DNA of 64,000 nucleotides from Pseudonocardia sulfidoxydans NBRC 16205. GTDB lineage: Bacteria > Actinomycetota > Actinomycetes > Mycobacteriales > Pseudonocardiaceae. The stretch is from the NCBI RefSeq assembly GCF_007989085.1, contig NZ_BJVJ01000011.1, positions 1 through 64,000 of the forward strand. Reading direction: 5' to 3'. The stretch's first letter is position 1; every line of letters begins with the position of its first letter. The notes beneath the pieces were generated by a model that was not told the origin of the DNA, ran no database searches, and saw only the letters and a program-made list of their open reading frames with translations. The position numbers and the translations under genes are program-made. This document shows positions 34,370 to 43,240 of the stretch, in pieces.

Positions 34370-35341
34370 GTGAGCAGCAGGCGACCGATGCCGGGACGGG
34401 CCGTGGCGGCGGCGCTCGCGATCGGCCTGGCCACGACGTTCCTCGCCGCCTGCCAGGACCTCGATCCACCGCTGCTGCCCGATCTGACGCAGGCCGCGGT
34501 GGGGTGCGCCCCGGCCACGGACGTGGCGCCGGGCAGCTGCACGGCATGGGACGTGTGCCCGGTCGCGAATCCGCAGAACCCGCACGCGACGTGTGTGTCG
34601 TCGGGGCCGATGCGACAGGTGCGGCTGCGGTTCACGTCGTCGGAGGAGAACGTGGGCGACGGCCCGCTGCTGCTCTACGGGCACCGGGACTCGACGGCGA
34701 CGCCGACGATGGCGGTGCGCCAGGCGTTGCAGCCGGGTGAGGACGAGCCGTTGCCGGCGTCGTTCGCGCAGGCGCAGCGCCCGATCGCGGGGGCGTCGAT
34801 GTACTACGAGCCGGCGACGATGCACATGCACTGGCACCTGCTGGCGTTCGACCGGTTCCAGCTGGTGGCCGACGACGGCCGTACGGTGGTGTCGGACCGC
34901 AAGAACGGGTTCTGCCTGGGCGACCGGTACGACATCGACACCACCGACACGTTGGCGCACATCCCCGCCGACGACGGGTCGCCGCAGACGGTGCTCGCGG
35001 ACGAGTTGGCCGCCAACGACTGCCGGATGCACCATCCGGAGGCACTCGACGTGGCCGAGGGCATCTCGGTGGGCTCGGGCGACAACTACGACTACACCGT
35101 CGACTACCAGTGGCTCGACGTGACCGCGGTGCCGTCGGGGACGTACACGCTGGTCAACACGGTGAACCCGGACCGTCGGATCCTGGAGAAGGACTACGAG
35201 AACAACTCGTCGTCGATCGTGGTGTCGATCGAGTGGCCGGGTGGCGGTGCGGCGCCGCGGACGGTCACGGCGCCGCCGGAGGTGCACCTGCTGCGCAGCT
35301 GCCCGGGCCACGAGACGTGCAGCGAGGCCGACGCCTGGTGA
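34370..35341 (+). CDS. Lysyl-oxidase-family lipoprotein
   Basis: 323-aa predicted lipoprotein. A signal peptide with hydrophobic core AVAAALAIGLATTF ends in the lipobox LAAC, giving a lipidated Cys28. The mature protein contains the copper-binding pattern HMHWH near 152-156, then LLAFDRFQLV, and the C-terminal GTYTLVNTVNPDRRILEKDYENNSSS characteristic of the lysyl oxidase family. Oxidation of primary amines or lysine on secreted or envelope proteins is expected by homology; the Tyr/Lys pair that forms the quinone cofactor was not verified. GTG with GGAGGT 5 nt upstream. It is on the opposite strand to, and inserted within, the ndk-folC-valS block. Confidence 0.85.
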   Translation: MSSRRPMPGRAVAAALAIGLATTFLAACQDLDPPLLPDLTQAAVGCAPATDVAPGSCTAWDVCPVANPQNPHATCVSSGPMRQVRLRFTSSEENVGDGPLLLYGHRDSTATPTMAVRQALQPGEDEPLPASFAQAQRPIAGASMYYEPATMHMHWHLLAFDRFQLVADDGRTVVSDRKNGFCLGDRYDIDTTDTLAHIPADDGSPQTVLADELAANDCRMHHPEALDVAEGISVGSGDNYDYTVDYQWLDVTAVPSGTYTLVNTVNPDRRILEKDYENNSSSIVVSIEWPGGGAAPRTVTAPPEVHLLRSCPGHETCSEADAW

Positions 35342-35348
35342 GAAGGCG

Positions 35349-35738
35349 CTACTGCCGCTGGGAAGGCAGCTCGCCGCGGGCCATCTTGCGGGCGACGTCG
35401 CGGCGCAGCAGCAGCAGCCCGCCCCACACCATCACGAAGATGATCCCGATGATCCACATGGCGGGCACGAAGGCGATGCACGCGAACACCCCGAGCTGCA
35501 GGACGAGCGCGTAGGCGAGCCCCCACGGGCGGCGCTGCAGCCCGGAGCCGACGATCATCGCGACGGCGAGCGCGGTGATGGAGACGACGCCCGCGGTGGT
35601 GGCGCCCTCGCCGAACTTGCCGAGCACCAGCATCGCGAGCAGCACGACGATGGCTTCGAGGATCAGGGTCATGGCGAAGACCCCGCGGATGCCCTTCATG
35701 GGGTCGGTCGCGGGCGGCGGGACGGCGGGGGCACTCAT
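35349..35738 (-). CDS. DUF4233 membrane protein
   Basis: 129-aa membrane protein with four hydrophobic helices (MTLILEAIVVLLAMLVLG; GVVSITALAVAMIVG; WGLAYALVLQLGVFACIAFVPAM; IIFVMVWGGLLLL) and a cytoplasmic RRDVARKMARGEL tail. DUF4233 proteins follow folC throughout Actinobacteria; their role is unknown. Its ATG overlaps the folC stop (ATGA). It ends 7 bp from the convergent lysyl-oxidase-like gene, leaving no room for a conventional terminator. Confidence 0.85.
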   Translation of the reverse strand: MSAPAVPPPATDPMKGIRGVFAMTLILEAIVVLLAMLVLGKFGEGATTAGVVSITALAVAMIVGSGLQRRPWGLAYALVLQLGVFACIAFVPAMWIIGIIFVMVWGGLLLLRRDVARKMARGELPSQRQ

Positions 35739-37234
35739 TCGGGTTCCCGTCCGAAGATCGCGCGGGCCTGCCCGGCGGTGACCACGGAGCCGGTGACGAC
35801 GACCCCGACCCCGGAGTCGCCGCCCTCCTCCGCGAGCTCGACGCCCTGCTCGATGGCCTGTGCGAGGTCGGGTTCGACGCTGACCCGTTCGGCGCCGAAG
35901 ATCTCGACGGCGACCGCGGCGAGCTCGTCGGGGTTCATGGCGCGCGGGCTGTCGGCCGCGGTCACGACGACCTCGTGCAGCGCCGGTTCGAGCTCCTGCA
36001 GCAGCCCGCGGGCGTCCTTGTCGCGCATGACGCCGACGACGCCGACGAGCCGGGTGAACCGGAACTCGGAGGTCAACGAGGCCGCGAGGGCGCCGGCGCC
36101 GTGCGGGTTGTGCGCGGCGTCGATGAGGACCGTGGGGGTGCCGGGCTCGTTGCGCATCCGTTCGAGCCGGCCCGGGGTGCGCACGGACGCGAAGGCGGCG
36201 CGCACGGCGTCGGCGTCGAGGGGTTGCGACGGGCCGGCCCCGATGAGTGCCTCGGCGGCGGCGAGCGCGATGGCGGCGTTGGACGCCTGGTGCTCGCCGT
36301 GCAGCGGCAGGAAGACGTCGTCGTAGGTGCCGGACAGGCCCTGCAGCGCGAGACGCTGGCCGCCGACGGCGATCTCGCGCTCGCGCACACCGAACTCGGC
36401 GCCCTCGCGCGCGACCTGCGCCCCGACCTCGACGGCCCGTTCGACCAGGATCGTCGCGACCTCGCGGTCCTGCGTCGCGAGGACGGCGACGGAGCCGGGC
36501 TTGATGATCCCGGCCTTCTCGCGGGCGATGCCGAGGACGTCGCTGCCGAGGTACTCGGCGTGGTCGAGCCCGATGGGGGTGATCACGGCGACCGTGCCGT
36601 CGGCGACGTTGGTGGCGTCCCAGCGCCCCCCGAGGCCGACCTCGACGACGGCGGCCTCGACGGGGGCGTCGGCGAACGCGGCGAACGCCATCGCGGTGAG
36701 CACCTCGAACTTGGACAGCGCCGGTTCGCCCGCGGCGCGTTTGCCGTCGACGAGCTCGACGAACGGGGCGACCTCGTTGTAGGCGGCGACGTAGCCCTCG
36801 GCCGTGACGGGCCGGTTGTCGAGGTTGATCCGTTCGGTGGCGCGCTGCAGGTGCGGGCTGGTGTAGCGGCCGGTGCGCAGCCCGACCTCGGTGAGGATCG
36901 CGTCGACCATCCGCGCGACCGACGTCTTGCCGTTGGTGCCGGTGATGTGGACGACCGGGTAGGTGCGCTGCGGGTTGCCCAGCGCGTCGACGAGCGCGGT
37001 GATGCGGTCGAGCGAGGGCTCCATGACCGTCTCGGGCCAGCGCTGGTCGAGCACCGCCTCGACGGCGAGGAACTCGGCGAACCCGGCGACGGTCGAGCCC
37101 GCGGGCACGACGTCGGGGGTGTCGCCGCCGCGGATCGCGTCGAGGACGTGGGAGATCACGGCGTCCTGGGCGGACTCCTCGGGCGAGGGCACGGAGCCCT
37201 CGCCCTCCGGGAGGTCCGGGTCGTGGTCGCTCAC
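35735..37234 (-). CDS. folC: Folylpolyglutamate/dihydrofolate synthase
   Basis: Adds glutamate residues to folates and, in bifunctional forms, makes dihydrofolate. The 499-aa product has the ATP loop ITGTNGKTS near 100, followed by the family segments [29 protein letters not shown] and [13 protein letters not shown]. The N-terminus has an acidic ~45-residue extension before the conserved region. The GTG start overlaps the valS stop (GTGA), matching the conserved valS-folC-DUF4233-ndk actinobacterial order. Confidence 0.95.
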   Translation of the reverse strand: MSDHDPDLPEGEGSVPSPEESAQDAVISHVLDAIRGGDTPDVVPAGSTVAGFAEFLAVEAVLDQRWPETVMEPSLDRITALVDALGNPQRTYPVVHITGTNGKTSVARMVDAILTEVGLRTGRYTSPHLQRATERINLDNRPVTAEGYVAAYNEVAPFVELVDGKRAAGEPALSKFEVLTAMAFAAFADAPVEAAVVEVGLGGRWDATNVADGTVAVITPIGLDHAEYLGSDVLGIAREKAGIIKPGSVAVLATQDREVATILVERAVEVGAQVAREGAEFGVREREIAVGGQRLALQGLSGTYDDVFLPLHGEHQASNAAIALAAAEALIGAGPSQPLDADAVRAAFASVRTPGRLERMRNEPGTPTVLIDAAHNPHGAGALAASLTSEFRFTRLVGVVGVMRDKDARGLLQELEPALHEVVVTAADSPRAMNPDELAAVAVEIFGAERVSVEPDLAQAIEQGVELAEEGGDSGVGVVVTGSVVTAGQARAIFGREPE

Positions 37235-39855
37235 GATGCGGGCAGCGCCTCGAGCCGCGCGGTGACCCGCGCGATGTCGGCCGCGGCCGTCTCGCGGCGG
37301 GCCCGGATGCCGTCGACGATGTCGGCCGGCGCCTTCTCGGTGAACTTGGGGTTGCCGAGCTTCTTGTCGGCGGCGTCGAGCTCCTTCTGCGCGGCCGCGA
37401 GGTCGCGACCGAGCCGGGCCCGTTCGGCGGCGACGTCGATCGCGCCGGACGTGTCGAGCTCGACGTGGGTGTTGCCGATCTCGACGGTCGCGGTCGGCGA
37501 GAAGTCGTCGCCCGGCTCGTCGAGGCGGGTGAGGAACCGGACGGCGCGTTCGTGGCCGCCGAGACCGGCGGCGTCGAGGCCGCCGAGCGTCGCGGCGACG
37601 GAGCGCCGGTCGGGCAGGCCCTGCTCGGTGCGGAACCGGCGGACCTCGGTGATGAGCCGCTGCGCGGCGAGGACCCGCTCGGTGGCGGCGGCGTCGGGCT
37701 CGAGGCCGGCGTCGGTGGGCCACGCGGCGACGACGACGGACTCGCCGCCGGTCAGCCCCGTCCACAGCGCCTCGGTGACGAACGGCGCGATCGGGTGCAG
37801 CAGGCGCAGCAGCGCGTCGAGGACGTGCCCGAGCACCGCGCGCGTGTGCGCGGCCTCGGTGCCGGCGGAGTCGGCGAGCTGCGGCTTGGCCAGCTCCAGG
37901 TACCAGTCGCACAGCTCGTCCCACGTGAAGTGGAAGAGCCCCTCGGTGGCCTTCGCGAACTGGAAGTCCTCCAGCAGCGCGTCGGTCTGCTGCTGGACCT
38001 GGCGCAGCCGGCCCAGGATCCAGCGGTCGGCGTCGGTCAGCGCGTCGGGCGCGGGCAGGGCGGCCGAGGCGTCGGCACCGTTGGCGATCGCGAACCGGGT
38101 GGCGTTCCACAGCTTCGTGGTGAAGTTGCGCGACGCGGCGACCCACTCGTCGGACAGCGACATGTCGGTGCCCGGGTTGGAGCCGCGGGCGATGGTGAAG
38201 CGCAGGGCGTCGGCGCCGTAGGCGTCGATCAGCTCCAGCGGGTCGATGACGTTGCCCTTGGACTTCGACATCTTGCGGCCGTGCTCGTCGCGGATCAGGC
38301 CGTGCAGGTAGACGTGGCGGAACGGGCTGGCACCCATGGCGTAGGTGCCGAACATCATCATCCGGACGACCCAGAAGAACAGGATGTCGTAGCCGGTGAC
38401 CAGCGCGGACGTCGGGTAGTAGCGTTCGAGGTCCTCGGTCTGGTCGGGCCAGCCGAGCGTGGAGAACGGCCACAGGCCCGAGGAGAACCAGGTGTCGAGG
38501 ACGTCCTCGTCGCGGCGCCAGCCCTCACCGGTGGGGGGCTCCTCGTCGGGGCCGACGCAGACGGTCTCGCCGTCGGGGCCGTACCAGACCGGGATGCGGT
38601 GGCCCCACCACAGCTGCCGGGAGATGCACCAGTCGTGCATGTTGTCGACCCAGTCGAAGAACCGGGCCGACATGTCGGCGGGGTGGATCGTGGTCTCGCC
38701 GCTGCGGACGGCGTCGCCCGCCGCCTTGGCGATGGCCTCGACACGGACGAACCACTGCAGCGACAGCCGCGGCTCGATGACGACGCCGGTGCGCGAGTCG
38801 TGCCCGACGCTGTGCAGGTACGGGCGCTTCTCGGCGACGATGCGGCCGTGGGCGCGCAGCTCCTCGCGGACGGCCTCGCGCGCCTCGAACCGGTCCATGC
38901 CGTCGAACCGGGTGCCCGAGCCCGCGATGCGGCCGGACTCGTCCATGATCGTCGGCATCGGGAGGTCGTGGCGGCGACCCATCTCGAAGTCGTTGGGGTC
39001 GTGCGCCGGGGTGATCTTCAGGGCGCCGGTGCCGAACGACGGGTCGACGTAGGGGTCGGCGATGACCGGGATGTCACGCCCCGTGATGGGCATGCGGATG
39101 CTGCGCCCGACGAGGTGGGCGTAGCGCTCGTCGTCGGGGTGGACCGCGACCGCGGTGTCGCCCAGCATCGTCTCGACGCGCGTGGTGGCGACGACGACCG
39201 CGTCGTCGCCTTCCCCGTAGCGGATGGAGACGAGCTCGCCCTCGACCTCCTTGTGGTCGACCTCGATGTCGCTGATCGCGCTCTGCAGCGCGGGCGACCA
39301 GTTGACCAGCCGCTCGGCCCGGTAGATCAGGCCGTCGTCGAACATCCGCTTGAAGACGGTCTGGACCGAGCGCGACAGCCCCTCGTCGAGGGTGAAGCGC
39401 TCGCGCGACCAGTCGACGCCGTCGCCCAGGCGCCTCATCTGGCCCAGGATCGCGCCGCCCGACTCGGCCTTCCACTCCCAGACGCGCCGGACGAACTCCT
39501 CGCGCCCCAGCTCACGACGAGTGGGCGCCCCCGCCTCGGCGAGCCGGCGCTCGACGACGCTCTGCGTCGCGATGCCCGCGTGGTCCATACCGGGCAGCCA
39601 CAGGGTGTCGTAGCCCTGCATGCGGCGACGCCGGGTGAGGATGTCGATGAGGGTGTGGTCCATCGCGTGACCCAGGTGCAGACTGCCCGTCACGTTGGGC
39701 GGCGGGATCGCGATGCAGTACGGCGGCCGGTCCGACGACGGATCGGCCTGGAAGTACCCGCGCTCCACCCACCGCTGGTACATGCCGCCCTCTACCTCGC
39801 CGGGGATCCACTTGGCGGGCAGCTCGGACGTACGCGGTGGGAGGGTCTCGGTCAC
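37231..39855 (-). CDS. valS: Valyl-tRNA synthetase
   Basis: Class I synthetase charging tRNA-Val. The 874-aa product has the HIGH-type motif [14 protein letters not shown] near 52-66, an editing domain, the KMSKS loop [11 protein letters not shown] near 529, an anticodon-binding domain and a C-terminal coiled-coil arm ([24 protein letters not shown]). The GTG ([16 protein letters not shown]) is chosen because family similarity begins there. An ATG nine codons upstream at 39882 is an alternative, and neither has a strong ribosome-binding site. First gene of the valS-folC-DUF4233 unit. Confidence 0.95.
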   Translation of the reverse strand: MTETLPPRTSELPAKWIPGEVEGGMYQRWVERGYFQADPSSDRPPYCIAIPPPNVTGSLHLGHAMDHTLIDILTRRRRMQGYDTLWLPGMDHAGIATQSVVERRLAEAGAPTRRELGREEFVRRVWEWKAESGGAILGQMRRLGDGVDWSRERFTLDEGLSRSVQTVFKRMFDDGLIYRAERLVNWSPALQSAISDIEVDHKEVEGELVSIRYGEGDDAVVVATTRVETMLGDTAVAVHPDDERYAHLVGRSIRMPITGRDIPVIADPYVDPSFGTGALKITPAHDPNDFEMGRRHDLPMPTIMDESGRIAGSGTRFDGMDRFEAREAVREELRAHGRIVAEKRPYLHSVGHDSRTGVVIEPRLSLQWFVRVEAIAKAAGDAVRSGETTIHPADMSARFFDWVDNMHDWCISRQLWWGHRIPVWYGPDGETVCVGPDEEPPTGEGWRRDEDVLDTWFSSGLWPFSTLGWPDQTEDLERYYPTSALVTGYDILFFWVVRMMMFGTYAMGASPFRHVYLHGLIRDEHGRKMSKSKGNVIDPLELIDAYGADALRFTIARGSNPGTDMSLSDEWVAASRNFTTKLWNATRFAIANGADASAALPAPDALTDADRWILGRLRQVQQQTDALLEDFQFAKATEGLFHFTWDELCDWYLELAKPQLADSAGTEAAHTRAVLGHVLDALLRLLHPIAPFVTEALWTGLTGGESVVVAAWPTDAGLEPDAAATERVLAAQRLITEVRRFRTEQGLPDRRSVAATLGGLDAAGLGGHERAVRFLTRLDEPGDDFSPTATVEIGNTHVELDTSGAIDVAAERARLGRDLAAAQKELDAADKKLGNPKFTEKAPADIVDGIRARRETAAADIARVTARLEALPAS

Positions 39856-39897
39856 GCTGTCAAGTCTACGAGCCCCACGCATTCGGTTTCCGGCGGC

Positions 39898-40596
39898 TCA
39901 ACCCCGGGGCGACAACACGGCATGGAGGCGGTCGAACCCCAGCACCGGGGCCAGTGCACGGCGCCCGACCAGCTCCGGGTCCACGGCTCTGACCTGGCCC
40001 GATGTGGGCTCGTAGACGTTCCAGTGACCGCCGTCGCCGACGGTCAGGGCGAGGCACCAGTGGCGGGGCACCACGGTGCCGACGAGCACCGGGACGGGCC
40101 TGCCGGCGGTCAGCGCGGCGACGACCTCAGCGACGAGCGGACGCAGATCCTGCGCCGAGCTGTCGTCGACCAGGCGCACGCGGTACCTGCCGGCGGCGGG
40201 GACGTTGCGCGTGAGCCATCCGACCATTCCCCACGGTGTCGTCCCCAGCGCCTGCGGCCACAGCCGGTTCGTCTCGCGGTGGACCTGCTTCTGGCGGGCG
40301 TCGTAGCGCGCGCCGAAGCCCTGCCGGACACCGCCGACGACCGGGTCGGCGCCGCCCGGATCCAGCCGCTCGAGCTCCGCGGCCGACGCCCACGCCGACA
40401 GCGCGACGAGCACCGCGCTGCCGCACGTCGTCGCGTCGACCTGGTCGAGCCGCACACCGTCGCGGACCTGGTCGCCCGGCCCGGTGGAGAGCAACGGCAG
40501 ACCCCGCGCCACCAGGGGACGGACCCCGTCCACGGCGAGCGGGCGCCGCCCGACGAGTGCCTGCACCGCGCGCCCGAACCCGCAGACCGTCCGCAC
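39898..40596 (-). CDS. Papain-fold (C39-like) hypothetical protein
   Basis: 232-aa uncharacterised protein. A potential cysteine-protease/transferase triad is visible: Cys58 in VDATTCGSAVLV, a His in PRHWCLAL near 190 and an acidic/Asn-type position in NVYEPTSGQV near 203. Spacing and the WCLAL...VYEP pattern resemble C39-like peptidase or transglutaminase-like folds. No signal peptide, so likely cytoplasmic. GTG start, divergent from the flavin-binding protein gene 39 bp away. Function is not known; the fold assignment is by eye. Confidence 0.6.
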   Translation of the reverse strand: MRTVCGFGRAVQALVGRRPLAVDGVRPLVARGLPLLSTGPGDQVRDGVRLDQVDATTCGSAVLVALSAWASAAELERLDPGGADPVVGGVRQGFGARYDARQKQVHRETNRLWPQALGTTPWGMVGWLTRNVPAAGRYRVRLVDDSSAQDLRPLVAEVVAALTAGRPVPVLVGTVVPRHWCLALTVGDGGHWNVYEPTSGQVRAVDPELVGRRALAPVLGFDRLHAVLSPRG

Positions 40597-40635
40597 GAGG
40601 GGAATCTATCCCGCACCGGCGGGGTTTCGCGGGGC

Positions 40636-41061
40636 ATGAGCGCCGAACTGACCCCCGAGGTCGTCGACTTCCTCTCCGCCGGCACCCGTACCGGCCTGCT
40701 CGCCTTCACCGCCGCCGACGGCCGCCCGCTCGCAGCGCCGGTGTGGTTCGTGGTCGAGGACGGCGCGCTCGTCTTCAACACCGGCGCCACCACCGCGAAA
40801 GGCCGCGCCCTGGCGCGCGACCCCCGGGTTGCGCTCGTCGTCGACATCGCCGAGCCGCCGTACGCGTTCGTGCAGGTCCAGGGCGTGGCCGAGACCAGCG
40901 AAGACCCCGGCGAGCTGGTCCGCACCGCGACCGCGCTGGGTGCCCGCTACATGGGCGCCGACCGCGCCGAGGAGTACGGCCGCCGCAACGCCGTCCCCGG
41001 CGAGCTCGTGGTGCGGCTGCGCCCGACGAAGGTCGTCGCGAACCTGGCCGTCGCCGACTGA
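40636..41061 (+). CDS. PPOX-class F420/flavin-binding protein
   Basis: 141-aa split-beta-barrel protein. Features: VDFLSAGTRTGLLAFTAADGRPLAAPVWFVVEDGALVF at 10-45, TTAKGRALARDPRVALVVDI, PPYAFVQVQGVAE and a C-terminal ELVVRLRPTKVVANL strand. This is the pattern of actinobacterial TIGR03618-type F420-dependent enzymes (pyridoxamine-phosphate-oxidase-like). It may reduce or bind a small substrate using F420 or FMN; none can be assigned. The ATG begins the conserved region. It stands alone, convergent with the small gene after it. Confidence 0.85.
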   Translation: MSAELTPEVVDFLSAGTRTGLLAFTAADGRPLAAPVWFVVEDGALVFNTGATTAKGRALARDPRVALVVDIAEPPYAFVQVQGVAETSEDPGELVRTATALGARYMGADRAEEYGRRNAVPGELVVRLRPTKVVANLAVAD

Positions 41062-41071
41062 CCGGCCCCGG

Positions 41072-41380
41072 TCAGCCCCGCTGCGCCTGGTCGTTCGCGG
41101 GCGCGCCGCGTTCGGAGTCGGCGTCCCAACCCGCGGCGAGCCGTGAGACGACACCCGCGAAGTCGTTGGTCGCGACGGTCAGGTCGCCGGCCCGGCCCGC
41201 GGCCAGGCCCAGCAGATAGGCGGTCACCGGCGCGGCCGGACGGCTGACCCCGTGCGCGACGTCGGCGGTCAGGTCGAGGACCGTGTCCACCAGCGCGTCG
41301 GTGTCGACGGTGTCCTCCAGCCCCAGCTCCCGGCGGACGGCGGTGACCCACTCGGTCATGGCTCTCGAATCGTCGCTCAC
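41072..41380 (-). CDS. DUF6457-like small protein
   Basis: 102-aa protein with the pattern WVTAVRRELGLEDTVDTDALVDTVLDLTADVAHGVSRPAAPVTAYLLGLAAGRAG, resembling the DUF6457 domain that in other actinobacteria follows or is fused to molybdopterin-guanine dinucleotide synthesis protein MobA. Molecular role unknown. GTG at 41380 or ATG seven codons later could be the start. It has no cofactor genes as neighbours here. Confidence 0.7.
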   Translation of the reverse strand: MSDDSRAMTEWVTAVRRELGLEDTVDTDALVDTVLDLTADVAHGVSRPAAPVTAYLLGLAAGRAGDLTVATNDFAGVVSRLAAGWDADSERGAPANDQAQRG

Positions 41381-41499
41381 CCCGGCAACCTACCCACCGC
41401 CGCGGGCGATCACGCCCGGAACGCCGACGGGTCCTCGGCGAGATCGGCGCTGCGGGTGTCGCGCACCGGCAGGTCCGAACCGGAGCTGCCGCCGCGGCG

Positions 41500-41634
41500 T
41501 CAGCCCCCGAACAGCGCCGGCAGCTTGAGCAGCAACTGCCACAGCCCGTAGGCGAACGGCACGCCCACCCACAGCCAGGCCAACACGATCAGCACCGGCG
41601 GGACCCGGCGCTCCTGCCCCTCACGCGCGCTCAT
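41500..41634 (-). CDS. MFS transporter small subunit (OFA-associated)
   Basis: 44-aa peptide, too short for routine gene calling. It has a charged N-terminus (MSAREGQERRVPP), one transmembrane helix (VLIVLAWLWVGVPFAYGLWQ) and an LLLKLPALFGG end. Its ATG overlaps the stop of the transporter gene (ATGA), and this kind of W-rich single-helix peptide is a recognised companion of oxalate/formate-antiporter-family MFS transporters. A structural or stabilising role for the transporter is inferred. The same-strand overlap strongly supports it being real. Confidence 0.8.
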   Translation of the reverse strand: MSAREGQERRVPPVLIVLAWLWVGVPFAYGLWQLLLKLPALFGG

Positions 41635-43118
41635 CGCGTGGCCTCCTGTTCGCCGGTACGGGCACCGTCATCGGTACGGGCACCTTCACCGGTACGGGCA
41701 CCTTCGTCGGTACGGGCACCTTCGCCGGTACGGACACCGGAGCGGCTCCCGGTCGTCCCGTCGTCCGTCTCGTGCCACTTCGGGTCGACCGGCCTGATCA
41801 GCTCGTTGGCGACGAAACCGATCACCAGCAGGACGATCATGATGATGAACGACGTCGTGTAACGCGCCGGGCCCGCCTCGCCCTGGTGCGCGTCGGCGAT
41901 CGCGTTGACGATCATCGGGCCGAGCACCCCCGCGACCGACCATGCCGTGAGCAGCCGGCCGTGGATCGCGCCCACCTGGTAGGTACCGAACAGGTCACGC
42001 AGGTACGCCGGGGCCGTCGCGAAGCCGGCACCGTAGAACGACAGGATCAGCATCGCGCAGATCAGGAACAGCACCTTGTTCGAGTTCGTCGTGAGCTCGA
42101 TGACGAGGTAGAGGATCGCGCCGACATACAGGTACATCCGGTAGATGTTCTTGCGCCCGATGAGGTCCGACGTCGTGGACCACACGAAGCGCCCGAACAT
42201 GTTCGCCAGCGACAACAGGGCCGCGAAGCCCGCCGCGGCGGCCGCGAACGACGCCGCAGGGTTCGACCCGCCGAAGAAGTCCATGAAGATCGGCGCCGCC
42301 TTCTCCAGGATTCCGATGCCCGCGGTGACGTTGAAGCACAACACGATCCACAGGAGCCAGAACTGTGGCGTCTTGATCGCGTTGGCCGCCGACACCCCGC
42401 TCGTGGTGATCAGCTTGCCCGTCTTCTGCGCCGCCGGGTTCCAGCCCGCCGGACGCCAGTCGTCGGCGGGGACGCGGATCAGCAGCCAGCCCATCGACAT
42501 GAACACCGCGTACGCCAGGCCCATGATCAGGAACGTCAGCGCGATCCCGTCGGGGTCCGGCGGGTTCCCGGTGGCCCCGAACGCCGCCAGCATCGACGCC
42601 GACCACGGCGACGCGATCAGCGCGCCACCACCGAAGCCCATGATCGCGATGCCGGTCGCCATGCCCGGCCGGTCGGGGAACCACTTGATCAGGGTCGACA
42701 CCGGCGAGATGTAGCCGATGCCCAGCCCGATCCCGCCGACGGCGCCGTAGCCCAGCACCACCAGCCAGTACTGCCGCGTCCACACGCCCAGCGCCGAGAT
42801 CAGGAAGCCCGCCACGAAGCAGATCGACGACACGAGCATCGCCCAGCGCGGCCCGTTGCGGTCGACGCGCGTGCCGAACACCGCCGCCGACAGCCCCAGC
42901 ATCACGATGCCCAGCTGGAACGGCAGCGAACTCGCGACACCGGAGATGTTCAGGCCCTTCTCCAGAGGCGTCTTGAACACGCTCCACGCGTAGGCCTGCC
43001 CGATCGCGAGATGCACCGCGAGCGCCGCCGGGGGGACGAGCCATCGGCTCCAGCCGGGCCGCGCGATGATCCGCTCACGGGTGAGGAAACCGGCGCGGTG
43101 GCCATCGGTCACGGTCAT
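41631..43118 (-). CDS. OFA-family MFS transporter
   Basis: 495-aa, about 12-helix major facilitator of the oxalate/formate antiporter family. The characteristic elements are AIGQAYAWSVFKTPLEKGLN near 35-55, YGAVGGIGLGIGYISPVSTLIKWFPDRPGMATGIAIMGFGGGA, and a second-half LSLANMFGRFVWSTTSDLIGRKN. The substrate is a small organic acid in known members; oxalate, formate or another acid cannot be told apart. The C-terminus carries an unusual hydrophilic tandem repeat (ARTGEG/ARTDEG). ATG at 43118 with GAGGGG upstream; GTG two codons earlier is possible. Divergent from a CoA-transferase gene. Confidence 0.88.
   Translation of the reverse strand: MTVTDGHRAGFLTRERIIARPGWSRWLVPPAALAVHLAIGQAYAWSVFKTPLEKGLNISGVASSLPFQLGIVMLGLSAAVFGTRVDRNGPRWAMLVSSICFVAGFLISALGVWTRQYWLVVLGYGAVGGIGLGIGYISPVSTLIKWFPDRPGMATGIAIMGFGGGALIASPWSASMLAAFGATGNPPDPDGIALTFLIMGLAYAVFMSMGWLLIRVPADDWRPAGWNPAAQKTGKLITTSGVSAANAIKTPQFWLLWIVLCFNVTAGIGILEKAAPIFMDFFGGSNPAASFAAAAAGFAALLSLANMFGRFVWSTTSDLIGRKNIYRMYLYVGAILYLVIELTTNSNKVLFLICAMLILSFYGAGFATAPAYLRDLFGTYQVGAIHGRLLTAWSVAGVLGPMIVNAIADAHQGEAGPARYTTSFIIMIVLLVIGFVANELIRPVDPKWHETDDGTTGSRSGVRTGEGARTDEGARTGEGARTDDGARTGEQEATR
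41655..41738 (-). repeat. In-frame 18-bp tandem repeat at MFS C-terminus
   Basis: About 4.7 copies of an 18-bp unit starting GGTACGGGCACC on the plus strand encode the repeat GARTGE/GARTDE in the cytoplasmic tail of the OFA transporter. Units differ at only a few bases. The repeat lies directly before the coupled small-subunit gene. Confidence 0.85.
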
Positions 43119-43240
43119 GGACACATCCCCTCGAACGGACTGAACCGGCCGAAGACAAGTGAGCGTGACGCGCGTCGCAGTGCGGGAGGTCGCGCTCACC
43201 GAAAGGTCCGGTTCCGGCGGCGCCGTGCTTGGCTCGGGGT

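Noticed and set aside
37465-40635. Long plus-strand frame opposite valS that runs into the flavin-binding protein gene
   Set aside because: Only the last 141 residues, starting at the ATG at 40636, match a known family. The rest is a shadow of valS.
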